This document shows, piece after piece, positions 24,901-38,000 of a DNA stretch of 64,000 nt. The translations under genes were made by a program, and so were the position numbers. Positions within the stretch are counted from its first letter, which is position 1; each line of letters starts with the position of its first letter. Source of the DNA: Batillaria attramentaria (taxonomy: Eukaryota; Mollusca; Gastropoda; Batillariidae); assembly GCA_018292915.2 (NCBI GenBank), contig JACVVK020000547.1, positions 306,501-370,500 on the forward strand, given 5' to 3'. A model generated the notes under the pieces. That model had not been told where the DNA came from and did not search any database. It saw nothing but the letters and a program-made list of their open reading frames with translations.

Positions 24901-26240
24901 ACTCTTTTTTTTTCTTTTCTTTTTTCTTTCTTTTTTTGAAACCATTGCATGGTCCGGTGTCTCATCGAACAACTCAGGCTTTGATTGTGGTGTTTCTGTA
25001 TAAATTTCGTATACAATTCTTTCAAATGACTGCTGTGTGCCTAATCAAAGTTTTTGCTGATGAGGATTTACGTCAACGCAACTGAGCAAAAGACAATGCG
25101 AGAAAGTCTGCTGCTCTCCTGAGTACAGCTTGAAATATGTGAAGCGGAACAAACCGCAAATATGTTATTCAGTTCATCATAGGAACGAAGCCTAGAAATC
25201 CACCTTCGCCGGGAGTGGCCTGTGCAATGTGCTGTACAGCAAAAGGCACGTGCTGGTTCGACTTAGTCCCAAGACTGTTATCTGGCCAGCTGCATCCGTC
25301 ACATCGAATACAGATCCTGTCTGATCTTGATCTTTCTTTTACACACTGAATGCTGTGCGTCTTGACAGAGTTTTCCAATCAAATCAAATCCAACCTTCAC
25401 TTATCAAGTGCAGAGTTACTCCAGGAGAAACGTTCATACGCTCTATAATCAGAGATACAGCAGACAAACGGGGGGAAGATTTATTGTGGCTGGCACATCA
25501 GTCCGTCTGAGTGGATGATGATAATGATGATGATGATGACGACGACGACTTTGGCATAGCGCACGGCTCCACCGTAACTGAGTGCTCACGGCGCATAGGG
25601 AGGCTTTAAAAAGTTAGATACTTTTTTTAAGTGCAGATGATAACTGGGGTGATGATGAGATGAGGAATGCGGTGATATGATGACTGCCTCCTTCACTGAC
25701 TCAGGAAGAGCGTTTCACAGTTTGGGAGCTGAATGCATTATTAAAGGATCGTGCACCATACCTCTTCTTACAGGTGTCGTCAGTACATGTTTTGACGATA
25801 AAAATGGTGGAACTTAGCAATGACAGGCAACGTGAGAGAAAGTGGCATTGCGAAAACCACCAAAAAAAATAAAATAACAGCATGGGGTGGCCATGATTAT
25901 TGACTGCTAACATCTTTGTGCCTACCCTGCCTTCTGGCAATGAAAACGGTCCTCAAAGGTGCAGCTTAGCAGCTAAAGGCAATGTGAGCGCATATGACAA
26001 TGCAAAAATTTCGTTCACGACTGAAAGACATGGATGGCAGCCGATCATCAGAAAACTACTCCAAATACGCAAGACCATAATTACCGGCAGCTCTTCTTAG
26101 TCTGTGTTCACCACATTCCTAGGATTAGAAAAAGCGCGTGGCTAAGAAAATTGAGTGAAATGGCTCAACCTTTGCAACCTGATACCATATGTTGAAACAA
26201 ACGTCAACTCTCGGTATCTTCAACCGCCTGTTAGCGGTGT
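24901..26240. other. GPCR 3' flank; LINE-like and ATC-tail fragments only
   Basis: After the stop codon come T-runs (24905-24938). An (ATG/ACG)n block and a minus-strand copy of the ATC-tail fragment lie at 25508-25610. A very degenerate LINE tail on the minus strand at about 25640-25870 encodes KKRYGARSFNNAFSSQTV. No gene recognised. Confidence 0.45.
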
Positions 26241-26248
26241 GCGGAAAG

Positions 26249-26417
26249 GGTGGGTGGGTGTTTAGGGGTTTAGGGGTTTTCCACCACATAGGGTGATATC
26301 AAAGACGGGGCAACGATGAAAAAGCCAGCACAATATTTGGCCCCAGCCGGGATCGAACTCACGACCCGAGCATTAGAAGTCCAACGCTCGCTCTACCATT
26401 CGACCACCTCGGCTCCC
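26249..26417 (-). mobile_element. SINE family A with target duplication
   Basis: agcggtgtgcgg plus aaag at 26233-26248 is repeated at 26418-26434 with one inserted G. The body shows small deletions (tttaggggtttagggg duplication near the tail). Confidence 0.85.
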
Positions 26418-26777
26418 AGCGGTGTGCGGGAAAGACAATACGCTCGTGAACACTATGAAAACGACTCAAAAGACTGGCGAGGCAGAAAAAAATGACCCGC
26501 TAAGACAAGCTTGTTACGACACAGATTAATGTCAACTCCGTGTCTGTTCAGAAGGAAAAATATCACATCTATCACCACGGCGGTTACTGTGTATGAAATG
26601 TCAGGGCGTGAGAGAATGTGATCAGAACAGGAGATGTAACCACAATAAAGAGTGTTTGTGCCAAGCAACTGCTGCTGGAAGACATACGTGGGTGTAATAA
26701 AGAGATACCAGGAGACGTAACTAGATATACTATTGGCATTACTCTCATAGGCAAAAAAAAAAATATCTGGGATTCCA

Positions 26778-26778
<1 letters not shown>

Positions 26779-26843
<65 letters not shown>

Positions 26844-27177
26844 GAGTCGTCAGGTCGTCACGCCTTCTTCGTCGTTTGTTGTGGGTTTTCCCCGTTTCAA
26901 GTTCAGGGCTGAGCCCAGCGAAAACTCACGTGCTCTCTGGTGCGCTGCTAGCAGGCCACCTCAGGTCTGAGTTAGAGTTTTCAGGCTGAGTTATGAAACT
27001 GGTTTTGTTTTGCTGTTCATTTCCAATTTTCCCGATAACGTGTGGATGCCGGTGTGTGTAAGTGCACTGTCAGATGGCAACCCAACAGCTTGTTTCTTTC
27101 TTTCTTTACTGCTTTTCCTGTTCGTTTTTACGCACCGAAGCCAACTGATTGGGCGAGGGTAGAATTGAGGGGAAGTG

Positions 27178-27213
<36 letters not shown>
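26779..27213. repeat. (CA)n microsatellite and 35-bp poly(G)
   Basis: (CA)n at 26780-26841 and an almost pure G run at 27179-27213. Between them nothing is recognised. Confidence 0.9.
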
Positions 27214-27214
<1 letters not shown>

Positions 27215-27696
27215 GAGATCCCTACTGTTTTGGTATAAACAAATTTATTTCGTAGCGTATAGTGGAGATGCAATGAAACAGTTTTTAACGTTAACAAGAT
27301 TAACTTATAATATTCTTAATAAACACCCATTTACAGCAAACTTGCAATGGCAGATCACAAATTACGAGAGAGGGAGAGAGTGGGAAGGGGAAAGCGAGAG
27401 AGAGACACTGAGAGAGAGAGGTCTCAGTTAGTGAGCATTCTCCTTCCATACTGTTTTCCGGTGTCTGCGTGTGTGTTTGCCCGTCTGAGGTTGTTGCTGT
27501 TGTCAGTTTATGGATTTTTTAAATGTTAGTGCTGGTTTGGTCGGTTAAAAAAAAAAGTTTAAGGTCAGCGGTGAAAACAAATCTAGATACAGTCGGGTAA
27601 CCAGAACCACAGGTAGGCCTAATTCTTATTTCGGCCAAACTGATCGGGAGACACTACATCTCCGACGTTCATCAGTCTACACTGCTTACGGCTTGC

Positions 27697-27705
27697 GCAC
27701 GCGCG

Positions 27706-27770
<65 letters not shown>
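27697..27770. repeat. (GC)n(AC)n microsatellite
   Basis: Alternating gcgcgc for about 16 bp passing into (AC)n to 27769: a purine-pyrimidine alternating, potentially Z-DNA-forming tract. Confidence 0.85.
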
Positions 27771-28503
27771 TCTCTCTCAAAGTCTTTGCGGTACGTGTTT
27801 CTCAGTCAACCCGCCACCTGCCGGGCGCATGCACTGGGGATTTCTAACTTATCTCGTCTATCTCGCGAGAAGCCAGCTGCGCCCCCTCGCGGTTTTCTCG
27901 TTCGGATTACAACCGTGTGATCGATAACGCGCAAGAGCGAGCCCGACAGATGATTAACCCTGATTACCATGGTTTTGAGATCGCCATAGCTGTCCCTGCC
28001 GGCTACACACCAAACTAGAGCGCAGAAGCGCTGGCAAGAGAATTGAAAACTCCTGAAAACTTTCCAAATCTCTGTGTTCGTAACGCCGCTGTGAGGGAAA
28101 ACTGCCACTTTCGAAGCTCTACGGTGATCAGCTAGATAGAAAGATGTTCCATTTGACCATCGCGTCCGTTTTCGTGACACTGTGGCTTCTAAATATTAGA
28201 GAAATACGACTTTCTTTGAGCCTATGGTCCGTTCCCGAACAGACTGGGACTCGACAAATCGTCTAAAAATAGCCACCAATCATCGCCGTCTAACTGGTCC
28301 TCAGTCCGCAACCAAACAACGTCGTCTGCTCAGTAAGCGGTACACTTCTAGAGCAGCATATATACGTCGGGCAGAGTCACAACAATGGTTTCAGGTGCTG
28401 TACTGTGACCCGAGTGACTGACTCTGACCCACACAGTCAGCACATTCGATAAAACGTTTTCCAGACGGTTTTGTATGCCTGTCATACGCACTGAGACTTT
28501 TAA

Positions 28504-28699
28504 CCCTTTCACTGCCGCTGTCGCAGGATTTCACGAATCGCACCAGTAGCCCCACTGTTAAATTAGTTTAAAATGTTAAATCTAGACTTTCCAGTAGTTG
28601 GAGGGAAAAAGCTCTCTGATTTGATTCCTGTTTGCAGCAGAGTGACGCGAAGAGATGTTATCCGTACGTGAACCCGAAACGCGTGTGGCAGTGAAAGGG
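28504..28699. mobile_element. piggyBac-like MITE at a TTAA site
   Basis: Perfect 13-bp terminal inverted repeats ccctttcactgcc (28504-28516) and ggcagtgaaaggg (28687-28699). Flanks are TTAA at 28500-28503 and CTAA at 28700-28703. 196 bp, no coding capacity. Confidence 0.65.
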
Positions 28700-29381
28700 C
28701 TAAAGGTCAATTTTATTTATTTATTTATTTTTAAGGCTCATTGAGCGCTCTGAGCTGTTTCAGAGGTGCGACTTCAGTCATCACTTATTGGTTATACTGT
28801 AAGAAATGAAAGAAAATGCTAATCAAACCGTAATCACGTGCTGGAGAGGAGAAGGCTAGGTACAAGAGAAGCCAAATGACTACTGAAAAGGGCATCATTC
28901 AAAATAAAAAGTCATAAGTAAAACTAAACCTTACATATCAAGGACTAAGCAGCAAAAAAAACAAAAAAATCACGTTCCTACTACCATTCCACATTTCACT
29001 GTTATCTGTTACATTAATGTGTTTTCATGCTGTGTGCATCCATCCCACATTTCACCCTGAAGTAAATGAATGCGTCTTTATATTCATTATTGTATATACA
29101 GATTTTAAATACAACGTGCAGAATGTGCTTGCTGAATTTTGCTTCAAAGAATCACATTGTATATGTACAGGAAATGTCTCTGGGTTTTTTTTGTTTTGTT
29201 TTGTTTTGTTTTGTCGTTACCAATTTATAAGAATTTCAACACAGCTTTCCAACAAACTGCCAGTTCTCATTCATGACGATAAACATGTTTTGTTTGTTAT
29301 TGCTTTTCACTTGTAAAATAATTATTATACTGTTTCAGTGCAGCTGCTCTGAAATCCAGATCCATCCCCTACACCACCCCC

Positions 29382-29845
<464 letters not shown>

Positions 29846-30049
29846 CCAATTTTCCCTGAAGTGCCCTTATAAAGAAGTATTCCGTGTACATTGACATTTT
29901 GATCTCTTTGTTTCCACTGACTAGACCTGTCTCTATACACATCTGCTCATAGTTTGTATAATACACATACATCATACATACATATAATAATTATATGATC
30001 AAGCACAATGGGTTCATAGACGACTCCACTCCTTTCAAGCAAAAGGAAC

Positions 30050-30080
30050 TAGCCCCCCCCCCCCCCCCCCCACTCACCCA
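30050..30080. repeat. Poly(C) run
   Basis: About 20 C followed by C-rich sequence to 30090. Confidence 0.9.
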
Positions 30081-30099
30081 CCCCCCTCCCCAAGTCCAC

Positions 30100-30365
30100 A
30101 AATCGCGTGCCGCTGCATTATGAGCACAACGTGGCATGGTCTGCCAGATACCTCAAAGAAGAAAGCACATGTAGTTCGTTATGACTAAAACTCGTGAAAG
30201 TGTAAAGAAAGCGTAAATCCACTAACGTCATTCGAAAAAAAGAGACCATTACGTCAATCTCTTTCATCTTGAAATTACACCTTTTCCAATAAAATGACGC
30301 AAATACACGACAGAGTAAAGGGGCGGGGCGTTGGCCTCTGGGCTTGCCGAGTGGAGCCGTCTATT
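30100..30365 (+). repeat. Dispersed repeat family E, copy 1
   Basis: Shares tgagcacaacgtggcatggt, ttacgtcaatctctttcatc and the final gtggagccgtctatt with 32760-33062. Confidence 0.6.
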
Positions 30366-32099
30366 ACAGTGTGTATATAGTATTAATAAAATCACAAATT
30401 TTAATTACACAAATGACCAGTTTGCTGCTGATGTTGGGATTTAGCCCAGTGTAAAACATAATCCAATTGTGCACCTGAAGTACTACATAGGTCAGCCACA
30501 AAAATATGGTGTTTTGTTTTTGTTTTTAGACAAACGGGGTCTCAGGACCATAAGCTCATGCAACCTGTAATTTTACTCCGGACACACCAGAAACTTTCTT
30601 CACTGCCAGTCTCAAACTATTCTGAATCAGTGCAGTGCTTAAACAAATTAATTTTTTCCCTAATACTTCAAGACCATGTCAATCATTTCTGTCACTGGGG
30701 TGAAATGGCATGTGAAATAAATCCTAGACTTCGCAAACATGTTTACATTCACGCCGACACTGAGAATGACATTCAAATTCGAAATCAAATTCAAATTACT
30801 TTATTAATTCCAGAAGGGAAATTATAGGTCACCATAAAACATCATATTAATAAAATTCGCACTAACAGAAGCCTCACCTATGAAAAACTCATGCATGTCT
30901 GATCACGGTTTAGACAGAAATATCACGTGTTTTAGGAAGATTTGCACATTCAGTGCCTTTGATATGGTGAACTATTGATTCGCTCATAAATAAACAGCAA
31001 GATTTTCCCCTGTTGTATCTCAAAAACAGCAAACTCCAAAAGCAAACTCAGTAGAAGTAAATCCACAAATGAAATCATGTGTTGATTTAGTCTGCATTGG
31101 TCGGTTTTTGTATTTTTTCCAGGACGTAAGATGGTTCATAGAATTGTCATGATGTTCACAATGTGCTGGTGTTCATGCCTGCATTTTACATCTGATATCA
31201 TTCATGTGAAAACCCACAAAGCTGAGTTCACTTCAACCAATTTCAGGGTAATCTGATGCACAATACTATGCATGTCACTAAGGTCAGTCTGCAGTTTTAT
31301 ATAAATTTGACTGGATTGCTCATTGCTTGTTTTATCTTTTATACTTTCACACACATTTGCACATGTATGTACAATCTTGGGTTTCCTTTTGCTGTTTACT
31401 TCATTTCCCATTTACCCAACACATAAGCACATAAGAAATTACCTTTCTTTTTTTTTCTTTTTTTTTTTACTCCTATCGTGTCCTTGTCAAATCTTGCAAG
31501 TGCTATATACATACAATCGTTGCAAGTGCAAGGTTTGGCAAGAACACCAACTCCCCATTTAAGTCCTGTACACTGCCACCTTAACTCTTAACAGCCCAAG
31601 CCAAAATTGCAATTTTACTTGAAATCTCCAGATCACTAGACGCCACTTCAAGACACTATTATGCAATCTGCAGCAGTCTCAGGCCTAGCGGGGAACACCC
31701 ACGCCTTGTGTAATAGTGGCTTGAAGTGGCTCCTACTGGTGTGCAGTGGCTTGTTCTTTTTAACCAGTAGTATCACATAGTGGGCAGGGGTGGCTGAGCT
31801 CTTAACAGTTAACCAACTAAGCCCAAGGAAATGCAATATTAATGTATGTGTGTGGGTAAACTTATTATTTCATGACTACCAGGTGAAGGCAGCAAATGGA
31901 ACAGCAAACTACACTTGGCGCGCTAGCCTTCCTATTCAGCACAAGCCCATTATCTCTCTTTTGATAAAACTCTATTGTACGAACTGAATATGATGTATGG
32001 ATCTGCTTTCTGCAGTTTTATCTCTCTCTGATTTGGAATACATAAACATGCTGGTTTTGCAAATAAATTCAGAATGGTTCTTTACAAAGGGTATACTGT

Positions 32100-32100
<1 letters not shown>
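30366..32100. other. No gene or clear repeat recognised
   Basis: AT-rich. I searched by eye for the missing MLH1 C-terminal exons on the minus strand and saw none. Confidence 0.35.
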
Positions 32101-32102
<2 letters not shown>

Positions 32103-32156
<54 letters not shown>

Positions 32157-32169
32157 TGCGTGCATGTGT

Positions 32170-32200
<31 letters not shown>

Positions 32201-32204
32201 GGGG
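32103..32204. repeat. (GT)n followed by poly(G)
   Basis: GT repeats 32105-32183 run into about 20 G. Confidence 0.9.
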
Positions 32205-32207
32205 TAA

Positions 32208-32491
32208 ATGTCCTCTGAAGCAGGCTTAACTACCAACTTGTCTACCGGGTAATACTTTAACTAATTCTCAGCCAAGTAACAAATAAGGCTATTAACTTGA
32301 AGAAATTACATGTATCACAAGAAATTTGACATCTGTCGACATAAACAATAAAAAGTTTGCATTTTCCTAGGGGAAGGGGGAAGAGTGAGGGTTTCAAATG
32401 TCCTCTGAAGCAGGCTTAACTAACAACCCGTCTAATAATTTAACTAATTCTCCGCCAAGTAACAAATTGAAATAGGGCTGTTAATGTGAAG
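32208..32491 (+). repeat. Direct duplication with ~187-bp period
   Basis: aaatgtcctctgaagcaggc at about 32209 recurs at about 32396, each followed by the same 90 bp (taactaattctcmgccaagt). Confidence 0.65.
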
Positions 32492-32560
32492 GTGGGGTGG
32501 GTGGGTGGGTGTTTGGGAGTTTAACGTCCTTTTCCACCGCATACAGGTGATGTCAAAGAC
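32492..32560 (-). mobile_element. 5'-truncated SINE-A insertion with 14-bp target duplication
   Basis: Only the 3' 69 bp of the SINE are present, flanked by perfect ctgttaatgtgaag repeats at 32478-32491 and 32561-32574. Truncation of the tRNA head with intact duplication is the mark of target-primed reverse transcription. Confidence 0.85.
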
Positions 32561-32629
32561 CTGTTAATGTGAAGAAATGAACACAGAAAACTGACATCCC
32601 TCGAAACTACAGCATCCAACTCTGGAAAA

Positions 32630-32654
32630 GCACCCCCCCCCCCCCCCCCCCCCA
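32630..32654. repeat. Poly(C) run
   Basis: Over 20 C in a row. Confidence 0.9.
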
Positions 32655-32759
32655 ATCTTATTCTCCACAAGACCCTGCAGCCCTCTGTGGCTGCAACTCT
32701 GACATCAAGACCACGACACAGAAATTGACGACTATACTCCTGTCAATCAAAAGGGGCAA

Positions 32760-33062
32760 GCCCCAAGATTTCAGCCAATCGTGTGCCGTGGCATAATGAG
32801 CACAACACATGACATGGTCTGGCAAACTTTCTTGCCAGACACTACAAAGATGGAAGCACATGTATTTCAATACCACTGAAATACGGAAAGAAAGCCGTGA
32901 GTCTCTTGACCTCTTTTCAGGAAAAATGCCATTACGTCCGTCTCTTTCATCTTGAAATATCCCCTTTGTCCATAAAATGGTGTCATGGACGTACTGTGTT
33001 TAGCCACAACACGGCAAAGTATAGGGGGCGAGGCTTGATTTGTGGAGCCATCTATTGGAGAT
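32760..33062 (+). repeat. Dispersed repeat family E, copy 2
   Basis: Matches 30100-30365, with an extra small hairpin (gtctggcaaac / cttgccagac, 32817-32839) that is also present in the minus-strand fragment at 2511-2594. Confidence 0.6.
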
Positions 33063-33636
33063 GGTGGGGGTGACAGTAATAAATAACAGACTTCGGCAAA
33101 AGTACAGTTCTCTCCTCCACATTGAGGCAAAAACAATCCATAACCTGCTTCCACTGACATCAAGGACAACGGTCCCGAGTTAAACTGCCATTCTCCTCTG
33201 ATCACATCTTCATTACAGACAGGCATCATTTGTTCTCTTCCTAACACAGATCAGCAGGGACACAGGTTAATCTGAATCACTAGTTGCCGAGCAGCCACTC
33301 TTGTCTGAACTGCAGCAAAACATGTTACTTGTGTGTATGATAAACTACCTATGTGTGCAGTGATGTTTTACATTTTATGTGTGTGTAGTAGTGAGTGTTC
33401 GTTTGTTTCTCTGTTTGGGATTGAAATATGTGGAAAAGCATTAAAATAAAATGTAAAGCACACGCACCACTAACTTGGCTTACTTTTCTGTGAAAAAGGA
33501 TACACATGGAAAATGTACGTTTTGGGGTTTGTTGTCGGCTATTATTGCTTTTCAATTTTCTTGTGAGCTTTTTGTGTGTTTTGTTGTTGTTGCTGTTGTT
33601 GTTCGTTCCCGTCAACTTTGGTGCTTAACCTTGCCT

Positions 33637-33967
33637 TCCACAAAGTTATCTACACATACGTGAAGCTGATCAGGGGTAGGTTTGCGGCGTACATGAAATG
33701 GTAATCAGATACTAAATCTCTTTTTTTTTTCTTTTTTCTTTTTTTTTTTTTGGGGGGGGGGGGGGGGTTGGGGGGTGGGGGGAAGCTCTACTGAGATCAA
33801 GTTTTAATCTGGGCAGGCAGTGCCTTCCACAAAGTTATCTACACATACGTGAATCTGACCAGGGGTAGGTTTGCAGCGTACATGAAATGGTAATCAAATA
33901 CTAAATCTCACCTTTTTTTTTTTTTTTTTTGCAAGCTCTACTGAGATAAAGTTTGAATCTGGGCAGG
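33637..33967 (+). repeat. Tandem duplication, ~184-bp period, with variable T/G run
   Basis: ccttccacaaagttatctac starts both units (about 33637 and 33823) and caagctctactgagat ends both. The first holds a long T-run plus G-run and the second only a T-run. Confidence 0.75.
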
Positions 33968-34134
33968 TAGTGTTACCTAAACGTTGGTCGACACTGCCTC
34001 TGATGTGAACTAGAACATCAAGAGATAACAGGTATCAATAATAACAGCTGTGCTGCTGCTGATAGACACTTGATGCCACATGGCGCTGGTGAGTCACAGT
34101 CAATGGTTAACTCTCTTTATGCCACTCTATCACC

Positions 34135-34310
34135 ATAATAATAATGAGTATTGTATAGGCGCTTTACCCAATTTCATCTATCGGCTCAGTGCGCCGCAAA
34201 CTGAACCCAACATGCACGCTCACATGAATCACAGGCATTCTCTCACACAATGGACATAAACACATAACAATCACGTGGTGCGAAGGGTCAGCTCAGCTAT
34301 TTAAATTTCA
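34135..34310 (-). mobile_element. Retroposon 3' end with (ATT)n tail, copy 1
   Basis: Related to 35620-35815: shared gcaccaaactgaac-like core, cacattacaatcacrtggtg and an ATAATAAT end. Read as minus strand. No coding remnant. Confidence 0.5.
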
Positions 34311-34619
34311 GAATTTAGAATTGCATTTATTTTTCAAAGTTGGTGGGCTGAACATTTCCAAAGCAGAGGGGGAGGAAGCCGGAGTACCCGGAGAGAACCC
34401 CCGACGATCGGCCCAAATGAACGGTGCCACATACGAGAAGGAACAATTCTTTGCCCCGAGTGGCCCGCATTTTATTCTTTCTAATTCTGTTCTGTTTTAC
34501 TTTGAGACTTCCCACATTTCGATTTGTGAGTGGGTCTACACTCTAATACAACCCACCTTATGAGTAATTTTCCCTGCAAAGTGGAACACTTTCTCAACTT
34601 TTGACACAACCCAGGCCAA

Positions 34620-34621
34620 CA

Positions 34622-34653
<32 letters not shown>

Positions 34654-34757
34654 TCCCCCCCCCCCCCCAAAAAAAAAAAAAAAAAAAAAATATTCCTTCC
34701 TCACACACCAAAAAAAAAAAAACTCTCTTGGAGCTCCCCCCCCCCCCCCCCCCCCCA
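34620..34757. repeat. C/A homopolymer block in the last visible MLH1 intron
   Basis: Runs of 15-20 C alternate with runs of 12-21 A on the plus strand, that is poly(T)-poly(G) on the MLH1 sense strand. Confidence 0.85.
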
Positions 34758-34805
34758 GGATAAGCAGAGGATTAGTAGGGTACATGCTGCCTACACAAGT
34801 CTTAC

Positions 34806-35020
34806 CTGGCAATTGATGCCCCAAATACAGTACGGATGTTGTCAACATGGGTGGAGTTGGGCGGGGTTCGAACATCCGCCATGCTCTCACCTTGCTGCAA
34901 CACAGGAAAAAAAAAAAAAAAATCAATGGGTAGTTCAACACACCAGAGCACACACACGCATACACACACTCTCAAACACACACACTCTCATACACATACA
35001 GTGATACACACACACACTCT

Positions 35021-35067
<47 letters not shown>

Positions 35068-38000
35068 CCTACGCCGTCATTAATGCAGCTGCTGCTACCA
35101 AAGAACCATAGCTCCCACAAAATATCACCAGCATGACCTCCAGTTTTTTTTGTTTGTTTGTTTTCACTATCTTTCCTTTCAAAACCTCTCCCTAAGCGCC
35201 ATGGGCACTCAGGGTGGAGCCAAGCGCTGTATCAAGTCTCCATCATCATCATCAGTGTTTGATAAACAAACCTTTCTTCTATTTTACAGGGTAATTTCTT
35301 AAACCACCTTTTTCTTATGCTGTGTTGGGCTGACTGACAGAGCATCATAATCACAAAATCTGCACGACTTGCAAAAGCTAGATGGTGTCAGGTTTTTCAA
35401 GGAAATGTCGCACAGACAGTTTGCTACTCTGCTTTGATCTGATGAGAAAAGTTTTTTTCAGTTTAATTATAGTATACCTACCTTTTTCAGTGTGAAGCCG
35501 ACCTTAGCATTGTGAATGGCATACCTGCACAAAAAAAAAAAAACATACACTGATATAGTCAGCATAAACAGTGAACTGTTCCCTAAACATACACATAAAT
35601 ATAAGCAAATCGCCAAGCATCAATAACGATAATAATTATAATAATTGCACTGATATTTGATATGAGTGTTTTATCCTAATCAGGTACTTTGGCTCAAAGC
35701 ATCACAAACTGAACACATCAAGCACGCACACGGGTCACATGCATGCATTCTTTAACGCACATTACAATCACATGGTGCAAGTGATCAGCTTGGATATTTA
35801 GGTTCTGTAATTAAACCCACTTGGCCCCTGGGCACGAGCAGCCATTGTTCCTTCAAAGTCCCACATCAACGGAGGCAACTCATTACTTTTAATAGCTATA
35901 AATTGAAATTTTAAATTTTTTTAATTGAAAATCAAATTTCCACTGCAAACTTTCTTATTTTTCTGTAATATGAAAGTGAATCTACTGTACTTTCCATAAC
36001 ATGCACTTTCTCACCTCCCTTCAGTATCAAATCCTGGACCAAAAAATCATTTAAAAAAATCTTCAAAGCCACATAAACTGGAAGGGCAGTCAATGCCTTT
36101 CACACTCACTTGAGTGGCAACACTATTAAGCCCAAGACATGTGAGGGGAAGTAACAACTGAACAGAACTGATACAAGATTACTTGCAGTTGTCTTCCTTC
36201 ATATACTAGCAACCATTCCTCTCCCATTCACATCAGATTTTAGGCAGCCCATTTTGGGCGGTTTGGGGGTAAGCACTATGTAAAGTTATTAGGCGGAATT
36301 GGGCGAGCTGGGGCCAAGTGGGTTAAGAATTGCATTTATTTTTGAAATAATTGTGTGGGCTGAAACATTTCCATCAAAACAGTGTTTCTACCTACCTGCT
36401 GACCACCTCCACTATCCTGGCGTGTTCCTCCGCTGGACTTTTCAACGCTTTCCGTCGGGTGGAGACATTATAAAAGAGATCCTCAACCTACAGCGGGATA
36501 AAATTAAAAGCACGGCTTGAACCAAACACAAATGCAAATAATGTTGAAAGAAACATCTATGGCATGTTTGGCCTTTTCTGAAATAAAAAATATATATATA
36601 TATACCAAACCCAGCCCCAACCTAACCCCAAACCTTATTCAGTCTAACCCTAAACCTCATATAACCTGGATTACTACCCCTAAACCTCCTTCAGCCTAGG
36701 TTACCCTGAACTAACCCTAAACCTCCCCTAGATTAATTACTTTGTTTTTGGTAAATCGATTGGTATTTTATGGTAATTAGTATGACCCTCAGACAAAAAC
36801 AGGCAAGGCAAATTAAATTCCATAAAATAATATAAAAAAAAATAATGAATTTAAAGAAATTTGTCTTGTCTGTCTTGAACTGTTTTGTCTTCTAAAGCAG
36901 GCTAAAACTAGTAAAAGGTGATTTCTGTGTTGGGTTAGTTTCTACTATTACTGAGTACTACTCAACAATTCTAATTCTAGGATTTTTTTTTATTTTTTTT
37001 TTTTTTTTATTATTGTCATCATTTTGCTGTCAACCCCAAAAGTGGCCTGACAGTGATACTCACAGTAATCTGGGTGCCAACATTTCCAGCACATGGTTTC
37101 ACCGGCTCCTTCAGTTTGCCATCAGTATACTGACCCCTGTCAAAACAACAGTACATTCACAATTACACAATGCATGCAGGTGTATGTTTGATCTATGCAA
37201 TTTGTTTAAAAACAACTTTTTCTTCTTTTTTACTTTTAGTTAACGGTCTGTGCTTTTCCGAAGGGGAAACTTCTCTGCGGGAACAACTCCACCCATCTAC
37301 CCAGGGGGGAAAACTCCTCGCCAAAAAGCCCCACCAATGTGCCTGCGGACACTCAACAGCAGTGCCACCTATCGACACGAAAGAAATTTGTCTCCAATGG
37401 AGCTGTGTCGAACATCTAGCTGGGCTTACAATGGTCCATGGTCCTACAGGAGGAAAAGTGTGTAGCATTTAGTGATGAAATGGCAAAGTGTTGTAGAGAT
37501 CGCGTAAACCACTGCATTTCGATGGAAATTTCTAGACCATCCCAGAACATGCTGGTGCAGTAACGTCAGTAGATTATGTCACCTTGGAAAGATTTCGAAC
37601 TTGCCAGTAAGTTGAAGAATGTTCTAGATCTGACCTCGTTATATAACCAGCCCTGCACAGTGTTCTGGGTTCTTTTTCTTTTATGAATTTGTTCTCCGCG
37701 CATCTTCTGTTAATAAAGTACTGGAGTTGTATTCTGTTGTATCCCATGTCTTCTCTGCGAATGCACGAAGAGAGCGACATAGCAGGAGTAAAATACAACA
37801 CAAAGCCAGAAGTGCACATCTGTGAAGCAAACAGGTAATGCTAGGGATGTCCAGGGGCGTGCCCCCCCCCCCCCCTCCCCCCCCCCCCAGGATTTTTTTG
37901 TTTTTGAATTACACTAAAATCTGTGTAAATTTGTGCATTTTCAAGTGATTATAACTGTTTCAGAGGGGGAAACACTTTTTTTGGAGGAAAAGTTATAGAA

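Noticed and set aside
32867..33247. 126-residue minus-strand frame
   Set aside because: It overlaps dispersed repeat E and has no recognisable family.
34321..34563. Frame with GVPGENPRRSAQMNG
   Set aside because: The sequence looks like a fragment of a dispersed retroposon, not an exon; no supporting splice structure.
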